Shown here: piece after piece, positions 42,439 to 49,848 of the stretch
How positions within the stretch are numbered: the stretch's first letter is position 1
Layout of the letters: every line of letters begins with the position of its first letter
Assembly: GCA_017511375.1 (NCBI GenBank)
Contig: JAFWKJ010000018.1
Span: 1 to 64,000, forward strand
Source: Bacilli bacterium
Lineage (GTDB): Bacteria > Bacillota_I > Bacilli_A > RF39 > UBA660
Length of the DNA: 64,000 bases
Reading direction: 5' to 3'
Notes under the pieces: model-generated
What the model saw: the letters and a program-made list of their open reading frames with translations, nothing else
Databases searched by the model: none
Told to the model about the DNA's origin: nothing
Position numbers and translations under genes: made by a program

Positions 42439-43098
42439 ATGAAAAAAATAATTGTTTTACTCTCTGTTACGGTTTTATTATTGACGGGATGTAGTGTTTA
42501 TCGTTTAGATTCTAAGGATTTTGAGAAGAATGTTGACTATTTATTATCTAAGAATTCTAAATTATATAATGTTTATTATGATGGGTATAAGTATTATTTG
42601 CCTAAGGGTATTTCTTTTGTTTCAAAAGATGAATATAATGCCTTATTAATGGATCAAAATCAGAATGAATACTATTTGTATGTAGATGCGATTAGTTATT
42701 ATCATAAGGTAAAAAACGATTATGAAGTAAATGAGTCATCTTATTATTCTGACTATATTGATTATCGCCATAAAAATGGATACTTGCAAATTGATAAAGA
42801 TGAAGGAAAATACTTTATTCAGTTTGTTTATAACTATGTTAAAATTGAAGCATATGTTCCAGAAGAAGATCTTGTAGATTCTATTACTAATATGTGTTAT
42901 ATATTGCGTTCTGTGAAGTTTAATGATTCTGTTCTTAGCAGTTTAATTGGTGAGAATGTTTTGAACTATCAAGAAGAAGATTATAATTTATTTAAAGCTG
43001 ATTCTAGTAAGGAATCTTATATGGACGTTGCGAAAAGAAATGAAAATGAGGATTATTCTAAATATTTAGAGGATGAAAAAATCAATTTAGATTACTAA
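42439..43098 (+). CDS. Lipoprotein of unknown function
   Basis: 219 residues with a lipoprotein signal (about 1-18) and lipobox LLTGC. The mature domain is Tyr- and Asp-rich (NVYYDGYKYYLPKGISFVSKDEYNALL), probably alpha/beta, and no family is recognised. The C-terminal 40 residues are acidic. RBS TAGGTG. It starts a run of four same-strand genes (to 45062) with short gaps, suggesting an envelope-related operon. Confidence 0.68.
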   Translation: MKKIIVLLSVTVLLLTGCSVYRLDSKDFEKNVDYLLSKNSKLYNVYYDGYKYYLPKGISFVSKDEYNALLMDQNQNEYYLYVDAISYYHKVKNDYEVNESSYYSDYIDYRHKNGYLQIDKDEGKYFIQFVYNYVKIEAYVPEEDLVDSITNMCYILRSVKFNDSVLSSLIGENVLNYQEEDYNLFKADSSKESYMDVAKRNENEDYSKYLEDEKINLDY

Positions 43099-43111
43099 AA
43101 GAGGTGAACTC

Positions 43112-44356
43112 ATGGGTGTATTAGATAAAATAAAAAATGCTCTTTTTGAGGTCGAATATGTGGAAGTAGAAGATAAAAAAGAAAAGAAACGTGCGGCTAA
43201 AGAGCAAGCTGATGAGCAAAATGAAGCGGAAAAACCAATCGCTAAAAAGATTGTTTTACCAGGTAAAAAAGAAGAAAAAGTTCAAGAAATACAGGAAGAA
43301 GAATTAAAGGATGAAGATTTTGAAATACGACCAAAAGATGAAAAAGTAAAGGAAGTATTCCAAGATAATTTCAATGTAATGGATGATGATCCTGTTGAAA
43401 ATGTTCCTGCACCAGTTCCTCCTGTTGCGGCTCCTCCTGTTGAGGTCCCTCAAGAAGTTGTTGTTGAACCTGTTACTGAAAACAGTTCTGTAGATATTAC
43501 TCCTCTTGTGGAGCCAAGTGCTGTACAGGCCATTCCTGTCTATCGAGAGAACAATTATACAGAAAAAGATTACGTTCGTGAGTATGATTCCAGCAAAGAG
43601 AAAGTTTATAACACGATTAATACAATTTATAATGATTATCGAGTTAAAACAAAAGAAAGTAAGCCATATGGAATGGATCCTTCTTATCATGTTTCTATTA
43701 AAGAATATGGTAGTGTTAGTAGAGATGAGAAAGGGAACTTTAGACCTAGTCCTATCCTATCTCCTATTTATGGTATCTTAGATAAGAATTATCGAAAAGA
43801 AGATGTTGTGAGTAAAAGAGATGTTCATTCTAGTTATGCAAAGACGAATGCAAATGTAGATGACGTTCGGGATAAGGCTTATGGAAGTAAAGAGGAAGAA
43901 GAAATTCCTGAAGTTCCTAAAACAAGACCTGCTTTTTTAGAACCTGTTGAGAAAAATGAAGAAGATGAAAACCTATTGGTTGATTTAACAGATGAGAAGA
44001 AACCTGAATTAAAAGAAATTACTGTGGGAGATGCCATGGAGTATTATCATGATTTGGGGCTTGAATATAATGTAGATTATGTAGATGCAAGTGGTAAAAA
44101 TCAACCTCAACCTTCTGATGATTTAGAAGAGGATATTAAAGATACAATGGATAACTCTGATGAGGAACCAGTTATGGAAAAGACGATGGATATTCCTGTT
44201 GAGGAAATTAATACACAACCTGTTGTGGAAGAAAAAGAAGAAATACCTGTTGTAGAAGAAGTGAAGGAAGATCATCCAGAGAAAGAATCAACCCTTGATG
44301 ATGATGACAACTTGTTTGATTTAATCGATTCAATGTATAAAGAAGAAGAAAAATAG
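43112..44356 (+). CDS. Large acidic, mostly disordered protein
   Basis: 414 residues, extremely rich in Glu/Asp/Lys/Val/Pro. Order: MGVLDKIKNALFEVEYVEVE start, a low-complexity segment (about 20-140), a compact conserved-looking core (about 165-235, ending SPILSPIYGILDKNYRKED), a second acidic stretch, a helical segment GDAMEYYHDLGLEYNVDYV (about 305-325) and an acidic tail. No membrane helix. I do not know its function. A structural or scaffold role at the envelope is suggested only by neighbours. RBS AGAGGTG. Confidence 0.6.
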   Translation: MGVLDKIKNALFEVEYVEVEDKKEKKRAAKEQADEQNEAEKPIAKKIVLPGKKEEKVQEIQEEELKDEDFEIRPKDEKVKEVFQDNFNVMDDDPVENVPAPVPPVAAPPVEVPQEVVVEPVTENSSVDITPLVEPSAVQAIPVYRENNYTEKDYVREYDSSKEKVYNTINTIYNDYRVKTKESKPYGMDPSYHVSIKEYGSVSRDEKGNFRPSPILSPIYGILDKNYRKEDVVSKRDVHSSYAKTNANVDDVRDKAYGSKEEEEIPEVPKTRPAFLEPVEKNEEDENLLVDLTDEKKPELKEITVGDAMEYYHDLGLEYNVDYVDASGKNQPQPSDDLEEDIKDTMDNSDEEPVMEKTMDIPVEEINTQPVVEEKEEIPVVEEVKEDHPEKESTLDDDDNLFDLIDSMYKEEEK

Positions 44357-44368
44357 AAAGGAGAGAAT

Positions 44369-44668
44369 ATGGAGGCTTTTGTAAATGTATTTTTGCCAGT
44401 AATATTATATATAGTTGCAATCATACTATTAATTATCCTAATTGTTGTTGCGTTACGATTACTTAAAATCTTGGATAAAGTTGATAAAATTGTAGATAAT
44501 ATTGATGACAAGGTAAATGCTTTTAACAATATCTTTACTGTGTTTGGAAATGCAGCTGATAAAGTTTCAAGCATTACGGATAGTTTTGTGTTTGCTGCAA
44601 GTTCGGCAATTGCAAAGATATTTGGAAAGTTTAAAGGAAAATATAAAGAGGAGGAAGATTATGAATAA
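44369..44668 (+). CDS. DUF948-like membrane protein
   Basis: 99 residues: one N-terminal helix (about 6-30) followed by an amphipathic helix LKILDKVDKIVDNIDDKVNAFNNI, the pattern of DUF948/YtxG proteins, which are usually paired with YtxH. RBS GAAAGGAGAG. It overlaps the start of the YtxH gene by 8 nt, supporting that pairing. General-stress envelope proteins in Bacillus; exact role unknown. Confidence 0.72.
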   Translation: MEAFVNVFLPVILYIVAIILLIILIVVALRLLKILDKVDKIVDNIDDKVNAFNNIFTVFGNAADKVSSITDSFVFAASSAIAKIFGKFKGKYKEEEDYE

Positions 44669-45062
44669 TAAATCAGGAATTGGAAAATTTATAGCAGGAG
44701 CAGCTATAGGATTAGGATTGGGAGTTTTATTTGCTCCTAAGTCTGGAGAAGAAACTAGAAAGGATCTTAAAGCAAAACTTGATAATTTGATTGAACAAGC
44801 TAAAAATGTTGATATTGAAGAAGTAAAAAAAGATATTACTAGAAGAGTAGAAGATATCAAAATGGAATTAGTGGATCTTGATAAAGAAAAGGCTCTAGAG
44901 ATTGCTAAGGAAAAAGGAGAAGCTTTGAAGGTAAAGGCACAAGAATTAGTTGCTGTAGCAAAAGAAAAGGGAACTCCTGCCTTAAAGAAAGCTGCTAATG
45001 ATGTATTAGAAAGTATTATTAAGATTTCTAAAGATACACAAAAGAAATTATCTGCAAAGTAA
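44661..45062 (+). CDS. YtxH-domain protein
   Basis: 133 residues from ATG 44661 (RBS GAGGAGGAAG). N-terminal YtxH signature KFIAGAAIGLGLGVLFAPKSGEETRKDLK (short membrane-inserting Gly-rich helix), then long Lys/Glu helices that may form a coiled coil. Same operon and 8-nt overlap with the DUF948-like gene, as in Bacillus ytxGH. Function unknown, stress-related in relatives. Confidence 0.85.
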   Translation: MNNKSGIGKFIAGAAIGLGLGVLFAPKSGEETRKDLKAKLDNLIEQAKNVDIEEVKKDITRRVEDIKMELVDLDKEKALEIAKEKGEALKVKAQELVAVAKEKGTPALKKAANDVLESIIKISKDTQKKLSAK

Positions 45063-45088
45063 AAAGTCAAATTTTTTGACTTTTTTTC
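45060..45088 (+). terminator. Terminator of the ytxH-like operon
   Basis: AAAAGTCAAA pairs with TTTGACTTTT around a T-rich loop, then T run; contains the -35 of the following promoter. Confidence 0.8.
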
Positions 45089-45104
45089 TTTTGCGTGATA
45101 TAGT
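45076..45104 (+). promoter_or_regulatory. SigA-type promoter of the Tyr T-box operon, embedded in the preceding terminator
   Basis: TTGACT (45076-45081), 17-nt spacer, TATAGT (45099-45104). The -35 lies in the 3' arm of the terminator hairpin. Confidence 0.65.
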
Positions 45105-45110
45105 ATCTTT

Positions 45111-45314
45111 GTAATTTTTGATGATTCATAAACAAGTAGTACGTGTATTTATTTTAGAGACTTAGTGGTTGGTGAAAACTAAGAGAATATAACGTATGAA
45201 TTACATTATGAGGAGAAGAATCGTTTGCCGCGTTAAGGCATAGAGTGCATGTTTAACATGAAATAAGGTGGTACCGCGAAAATTCGTCCTTAGTGATGAT
45301 TTTCGCGTTTTTTG
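45111..45314 (+). promoter_or_regulatory. Tyrosine T-box leader (tRNA-sensing riboswitch)
   Basis: T-box AAGGTGGTACCGCG at 45265-45278; AGTAG motif (about 45137) and GGTTGGTGAAAACTAAG arm in stem I; basal stem TTCATAA/TTATGAG; the specifier loop after ATGAA reads T-TAC-A, TAC being Tyr. Terminator stem CGCGAAAAT (45275-45283)/ATTTTCGCG (45299-45307) with six T. Controls the CYTH gene and tyrS. Confidence 0.92.
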
Positions 45315-45332
45315 TTATAAGGAGGGATGCTT

Positions 45333-45878
45333 TTGCATACTGAATATGAGGTCCGTATCTTGGAAATTGATCGAAAAGATTTTGAAAAACGATTAGAGAA
45401 ACTTCATGCAAAATTTTGTTGGGATCATGTGCAAAAAAGATATGTATATGATTTTCATCCCAAAGAGAAAAGCAAATGGATTCGTCTTCGAACCAATGGA
45501 GAAAAGACGACACTTACGATAAAGAATTTAGTTACTTCTGAAATAGATGGAACGCAAGAGCTAGAATTAGAAGTGGATAACTTTGATCGTTGTAATTTGT
45601 TGTTAAAAGAACTAGGCTATGAACCTAAAGGATATCAAGAAAATAGAAGAGTTCAATATGAAATCAATGGAGTCGAAGTGGATATCGATGATTGGCCTAA
45701 GATTCCTACTTATGTAGAAATTGAAGGGGCTTCGGAAGAGGCTGTATACAATGTGGTAGAAGCACTTGGATATACAAAAGAAGAGTGTACTACAAGAGAT
45801 GTGGAAGGAATCTATTTAGATTATGGTTTTCATCTTAATGAAATTTATCAATTAGAATTGGAGGAGGAAAGAAAATGA
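45333..45878 (+). CDS. CYTH-domain protein (class IV adenylate cyclase / triphosphatase-like) in the tyrS operon
   Basis: 181 residues. TTG 45333 is preferred because GGAGGG (45321-45326) sits 6 nt upstream, whereas the ATG at 45327 touches the RBS. CYTH marks: HTEYEVRILEID (ExExK-like), the strand KSKWIRLRTNGEKTTLTIKN, ELELEVDNF, and VEVDIDDWPKIPTYVEIEG. Such tunnel enzymes bind triphosphates (CyaB, thiamine triphosphatase, polyphosphate). The second Lys of ExExK is Arg here. It overlaps tyrS by 4 nt (ATGA) and shares its T-box, so its level follows tyrosyl-tRNA charging. Confidence 0.85.
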   Translation: MHTEYEVRILEIDRKDFEKRLEKLHAKFCWDHVQKRYVYDFHPKEKSKWIRLRTNGEKTTLTIKNLVTSEIDGTQELELEVDNFDRCNLLLKELGYEPKGYQENRRVQYEINGVEVDIDDWPKIPTYVEIEGASEEAVYNVVEALGYTKEECTTRDVEGIYLDYGFHLNEIYQLELEEERK

Positions 45879-47107
45879 CATGTTTTGAAGATTTAATGTA
45901 TAGGGGTTTAATTAAGGATGTTGCGAGTGAAAATATTGAAGAGGTATTAAATGGGGAACCTATTTCCTTTTATTGGGGAACAGATCCTACGGCTGATTCA
46001 CTAACCGTGGGTCATTATTCTAGTTTAATAACAGCTAAAAGACTTGCAAAATATGGACATCATCCTATTTTACTTGTTGGAGGAGCTACTGGATTAATTG
46101 GAGATCCTAGACCAACCGCAGAAAGAGAAATCATTTCTAAAGAAACCTTAGATGGTTATTTTGAATGTATTAAGAAGCAAGTGACAGATATCTTTGATGG
46201 AAATGTAGAACTTGTGAATAATTATGATTGGTTTAAAGATATCTCTTGGATTGACTTTTTAAGAGATGTTGGTAAGTATATCAATGTGAATTATATGTTG
46301 AATAAAGATATTATTTCTAGAAGATTAGAAAGTGGTATTACCTTTGCAGAATTTGCTTACACATTGATGCAAGGATATGATTATTTATATTTAAATGAAA
46401 CTAAGGATGTTACGTTACAATGTGCCGGAAGTGACCAGTGGGGTAATATTACGACAGGTGTTGAATTAATCAATAAGAAGCTAGGAAAGCAAGTGAATGC
46501 TTTCACAATGCCACTTATTGTAGATTCGGCTGGAAAGAAAATTGGTAAGAGTGAAGGAAACGCTATTTGGCTTGATAAAAATAAGACTTCTTCTTATGAG
46601 TTATATCAGTACTTTATTAATACGACAGATGATAAAGTTTATGAATACTTAAAGGTTTTCACTTTCTTAACAAAAGATGAAATTGAAGATATTATGAAGA
46701 GACATAATGAGAAACCAGAAGAAAGACTTGCACAAAAGACATTGGCGAAAGAAATTGTGGTAGATTTACATGGAGAAGAAGAATATAATAAAGCCTTAAA
46801 AATCACAGAATCTTTATTTAGTGGGGATATTAAAAATTTTACTGCGAAAGAAGTAGAAATGGCTTTTAAAGGATTGGATTCTTTCCTAGTAGAAGAAGAT
46901 TTAAATGTGGTAGATTTATTAGTTAACAGTGGTGTTTGTTCTAGTAAACGTGAGGCTCGTGAATTTGTATCTAATTCTTCTATTACTATTAATGGGGATA
47001 AAGTTACTGATTTAGAGTTTGTTTTAACGCGTGATAAATGTATTGATTCTAAATATGTTGTCATTCGTAGAGGAAAGAAAAAATACTATTTAGGAACTTA
47101 TAAATAA
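45875..47107 (+). CDS. tyrS: Tyrosyl-tRNA synthetase
   Basis: 410 residues, class I, TyrS type 1. HIGH-type DPTADSLTVGHYSSL (about 36-50), GGATGLIGDPR, tyrosine pocket with YTLMQGYDYLYL and QCAGSDQWGNI, KMSKS variant KIGKSEGN (about 221-228) and a C-terminal S4 RNA-binding domain (about 345-405, SSKREAREFVSNSSITINGD). Controlled by the upstream Tyr T-box; RBS GGAGGAG. Confidence 0.98.
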   Translation: MTCFEDLMYRGLIKDVASENIEEVLNGEPISFYWGTDPTADSLTVGHYSSLITAKRLAKYGHHPILLVGGATGLIGDPRPTAEREIISKETLDGYFECIKKQVTDIFDGNVELVNNYDWFKDISWIDFLRDVGKYINVNYMLNKDIISRRLESGITFAEFAYTLMQGYDYLYLNETKDVTLQCAGSDQWGNITTGVELINKKLGKQVNAFTMPLIVDSAGKKIGKSEGNAIWLDKNKTSSYELYQYFINTTDDKVYEYLKVFTFLTKDEIEDIMKRHNEKPEERLAQKTLAKEIVVDLHGEEEYNKALKITESLFSGDIKNFTAKEVEMAFKGLDSFLVEEDLNVVDLLVNSGVCSSKREAREFVSNSSITINGDKVTDLEFVLTRDKCIDSKYVVIRRGKKKYYLGTYK

Positions 47108-47137
47108 AAAAGAAAATAGAAATATTTTCTTTTTTTA
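47105..47137 (+). terminator. Terminator of tyrS
   Basis: AAAAAGAAAAT and ATTTTCTTTTT around AGAAAT, T run. Confidence 0.8.
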
Positions 47138-47192
47138 TTGGGTAGATAAATCCTCTTGTTTTTGGTAAAATAAAAAAGTAAGGAGGCAGACT

Positions 47193-48392
47193 ATGAATCG
47201 TAAAAAAGTTAAAAAGTTGAAAGTGATTTCTTTTGTTTTGATTTTCTTATTAGTGTGTGAATGTATCTATGTGGGATATCATTTGCTTTTTAAAAGCGAA
47301 AAGTCTGTTTATTTTGAAGGGGTTAATGCAATAGAATATGCTGATAAATATTTCATTACTGTTGGTAGTAACAATGATAATGAGTTGTTCTTTGAGAAGG
47401 CGAAAATTTCTAAATATAATAATAAAAGAGAAAAAACTTTTGAGAAGTTATATAATGTAGGATTTAATAGTTCTTTCTTTGGGGTGGCCATAGATGGAAC
47501 TGATTTTGTAACTGTTGGAAGTTATGAAAAAACAGAGAGAGATCATGAAGAACTTATTAGAAGAGCTATTATTGTGAAATATGATAAAGAGGGAAATGTT
47601 TTGTTTGAAAAGGACTTTAGTCTTTTAGATAACTCTAAGTTTACTAGTGTTTTGGTAGTGGATGATGGTTATTATGTAACGGGACAAAGTGTTTATCGAA
47701 ATACGCGAGTTGGTAATAAAGAGGGAGGAGCCATCTTAGCTAAGTATAGTAAAGAGGGGGAATTACTTTGGTATCGGACCTATGGAAGTAATAAGAGTGC
47801 TATCTTTAATGATTTTATTGTTTATAATAATTCTATTTATACAGTTGGTACAGATGATGATTATATAGGGATTATTGTTCAGTATGATTTGGATGGTAAT
47901 TATATTTCTTATAATGATTATCATACAACGGATTCTTTAGGCTTTAGTGGTATTACTGCCTATGGGGATTTCATTTATATATGTGGGGCTCTTCGTAGAA
48001 GCAATAATGATACCGATGGGATGATTGTCCGTTATAATTTGGATTGTGTTTATTTGGATCAAGTTGTTTATACGGGAGATGGCATCGAAAGATTTAATAA
48101 AGTATTGATGGATGATCAAGAACATTTAGTTGTGATTGGTACTATGGCTATTGCCAAAGAGCAAGGGGGTATTACAGAGTATAATTATGATGGAATTCTT
48201 GCGAAGTATGATTTGGACTTAAAGAAAATTGATTCTATTTCTTATGGAGCGGATCGAGATGATTATTTTACAGATATTTTATATCATGACAATGAATATC
48301 TTGTGGCAGGCTATTCTTATTATGAAGATGGAAGCTATATGAGTAAATTTATTCGTTATAGTAAAGCCTTGAAAGTATTAGGTGTTGAGTGA
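47193..48392 (+). CDS. Membrane-anchored beta-propeller-like protein
   Basis: 399 residues: basic start, one helix (about 10-32), then an external region of about six repeated units with the pattern ...G.DFVTVGSYE..., AIIVKYDKEGNVLFEKDF, ...YYVTGQSVY..., AILAKYSKEGELLWYRTYG, ...IYTVGTDDD..., IIVQYDLDGNYI, ILAKYDLDLKKIDSISYG. These match propeller blades of WD40/Kelch-unlike bacterial type. RBS AAGGAGG. The following phosphatase gene overlaps by one base. Confidence 0.75.
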   Translation: MNRKKVKKLKVISFVLIFLLVCECIYVGYHLLFKSEKSVYFEGVNAIEYADKYFITVGSNNDNELFFEKAKISKYNNKREKTFEKLYNVGFNSSFFGVAIDGTDFVTVGSYEKTERDHEELIRRAIIVKYDKEGNVLFEKDFSLLDNSKFTSVLVVDDGYYVTGQSVYRNTRVGNKEGGAILAKYSKEGELLWYRTYGSNKSAIFNDFIVYNNSIYTVGTDDDYIGIIVQYDLDGNYISYNDYHTTDSLGFSGITAYGDFIYICGALRRSNNDTDGMIVRYNLDCVYLDQVVYTGDGIERFNKVLMDDQEHLVVIGTMAIAKEQGGITEYNYDGILAKYDLDLKKIDSISYGADRDDYFTDILYHDNEYLVAGYSYYEDGSYMSKFIRYSKALKVLGVE

Positions 48393-48925
48393 TGAAAATT
48401 ACATTGATTAGGCATGCCGAAACAGAAGAGAATTATTTAGGGAAAATTCAGGGTAGAAGTAATCCCTTGCTCAATGATACGGGAAGAAGACAAGTGCTTA
48501 GACTCAAAAATAAATTGTCTGCTTTAAATTATGATTTGTGTTTTTGCTCTCCATTAATGAGATGTTTAGAGACTTCTATTGTTTTGGTAGGGGATCGGAC
48601 AGAGATTGTTCGCGATGATCGTTTAATTGAAAGAGATATGGGAGAGTTGGAAGGTAGACCGAGAGAAGAGTATAATGCTTTTCAGTTTTGGAATTATGAT
48701 AAGAATCGCTCTGATTATGGAATTGAACCTGTCCAAGACTTGTTTCAAAGATGTGAAGATTTGCTAAAGGAGTTAAAAGAGAAATATGACGACAAAAGTA
48801 TCATGATTATTACTCACTATGGTCCTTATCGCGCACTTAGACATTTATTATTGAAACATCCCTTGAAAGGGAATCTCTTAGATGGAAAGATAGATAATTG
48901 CTCTTGTGAGGAATTTGAAATATAA
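48392..48925 (+). CDS. Histidine phosphatase family protein (phosphoglycerate-mutase-like)
   Basis: 177 residues from ATG 48392, overlapping the preceding stop as TGATG (RBS AGGTG seven nt upstream). Signature RHAETEENYLGKIQGRSNPLLND at the N-terminus (catalytic His about 8, split motif RHAET), CSPLMRCLETS, ERDMGELEGR and late His in MIITHYGPYRALRHL. Substrate (sugar phosphate, nucleotide, cobalamin precursor) cannot be told. Co-transcribed with the propeller gene. Confidence 0.88.
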   Translation: MKITLIRHAETEENYLGKIQGRSNPLLNDTGRRQVLRLKNKLSALNYDLCFCSPLMRCLETSIVLVGDRTEIVRDDRLIERDMGELEGRPREEYNAFQFWNYDKNRSDYGIEPVQDLFQRCEDLLKELKEKYDDKSIMIITHYGPYRALRHLLLKHPLKGNLLDGKIDNCSCEEFEI

Positions 48926-48956
48926 AAAAAGAACTCTTAGGAGTTCTTTCTTTTTA
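48923..48956. terminator. Bidirectional terminator between the phosphatase gene and rpsD
   Basis: AAAGAACTC, loop TTAG, GAGTTCTTT (about 48928-48949) with T tracts on both sides. Confidence 0.88.
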
Positions 48957-49556
48957 CTTATTATAGAATTCAACGATTAATGCTTCATTGATATCAGCAT
49001 TAAGCTCATTTCTTTCAGGCATTCTAACGTAAGTGCATTCCTTTTTACCTTCATCATAACTGATATATTCCACTCTTTTTGTTACTTTTGATAAAGATTC
49101 AGCAACAACTTTTAAGTTCTTGTCATCTTCTTTAAGTGAAATTACATCTCCTGGCTTACATCTATATGATGGGATATTTACTTTCTTACCATTTACGGTT
49201 ACATGTCCATGGTTTACTAATTGTCTAGCTCCACGACGAGTAGAAGCAAATCCTGTACGGAATGCTAAGTTATCAAGTCTTGATTCAAGTAATCTTAAGA
49301 AGTTATCACCTTGAATACCTTTCATCTTAGCAGCTTCTTCGAAAGTCTTTCTAAATTGTCTTTCATTTAGACCATACATGAAACGTACTTTTTGTTTCTC
49401 TTTTAATTGTGTACCATAATCTGATAATTTTCCTTTACGTTCATTTCCGTGTTGTCCTGGTCCATAAGGACGACGAGCTAATTCTTTTCCTGTTTCAGAA
49501 ATTGAAAATCCAACACGACGAGCTTTCTTATAACTTGGTCCTGTATATCTTGCCAT
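48954..49556 (-). CDS. rpsD: 30S ribosomal protein S4
   Basis: 200 residues: MARYTGPSYKKARRVGFSI start, GPGQHGNERKGKLSDYGTQLKEKQ, and the S4 domain RLDNLAFRTGFASTRRGARQLVNHGHVTVNGKKVNI. It is a primary assembly protein of the small subunit. Monocistronic on the minus strand, as in Bacillus, with its own promoter and a long leader. RBS AAAGGAG. Confidence 0.98.
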   Translation of the reverse strand: MARYTGPSYKKARRVGFSISETGKELARRPYGPGQHGNERKGKLSDYGTQLKEKQKVRFMYGLNERQFRKTFEEAAKMKGIQGDNFLRLLESRLDNLAFRTGFASTRRGARQLVNHGHVTVNGKKVNIPSYRCKPGDVISLKEDDKNLKVVAESLSKVTKRVEYISYDEGKKECTYVRMPERNELNADINEALIVEFYNK

Positions 49557-49712
49557 ATTCTTTCTCCTTTCCTCTTATTACAAATCTTGAGGAGGATTGG
49601 TCATAAATTAGGGAGTTTTTATTCTTCTTTCACCTAACAGCACTTGTTACTTGATTTATGATTAAAAAACACGTTAATTTATTCCAAATCCCGCTGTATC
49701 AAGGAATTTGCA
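49557..49712 (-). promoter_or_regulatory. Long 5' leader of rpsD, probable S4 autoregulatory element
   Basis: From the promoter to the start codon there are about 155 nt. The leader holds GATACAGCGGGATTTGG, a long-range pairing candidate GATTTATG...CATAAATC, and the RBS region with CCTCCTC. In Firmicutes S4 represses its own rpsD through a structured leader; equivalence here is inferred from position and length. Confidence 0.5.
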
Positions 49713-49718
49713 TTTTTA

Positions 49719-49747
49719 ATTATATTTTATTATCGTTTATATGTCAA
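49719..49747 (-). promoter_or_regulatory. Consensus SigA promoter of rpsD
   Basis: Minus strand TTGACA (49742-49747), 17-nt spacer, TATAAT (49719-49724): perfect matches to both hexamers. Confidence 0.9.
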
Positions 49748-49848
49748 GAATTTGTTGTCTTTTCTGTGTCTAATTACGAAACTTTTCCTAAAATGTAGAA
49801 ATATGTATGTAAAATATGTTAAAATAGGGTTAGAATTGAGGTGATTGT

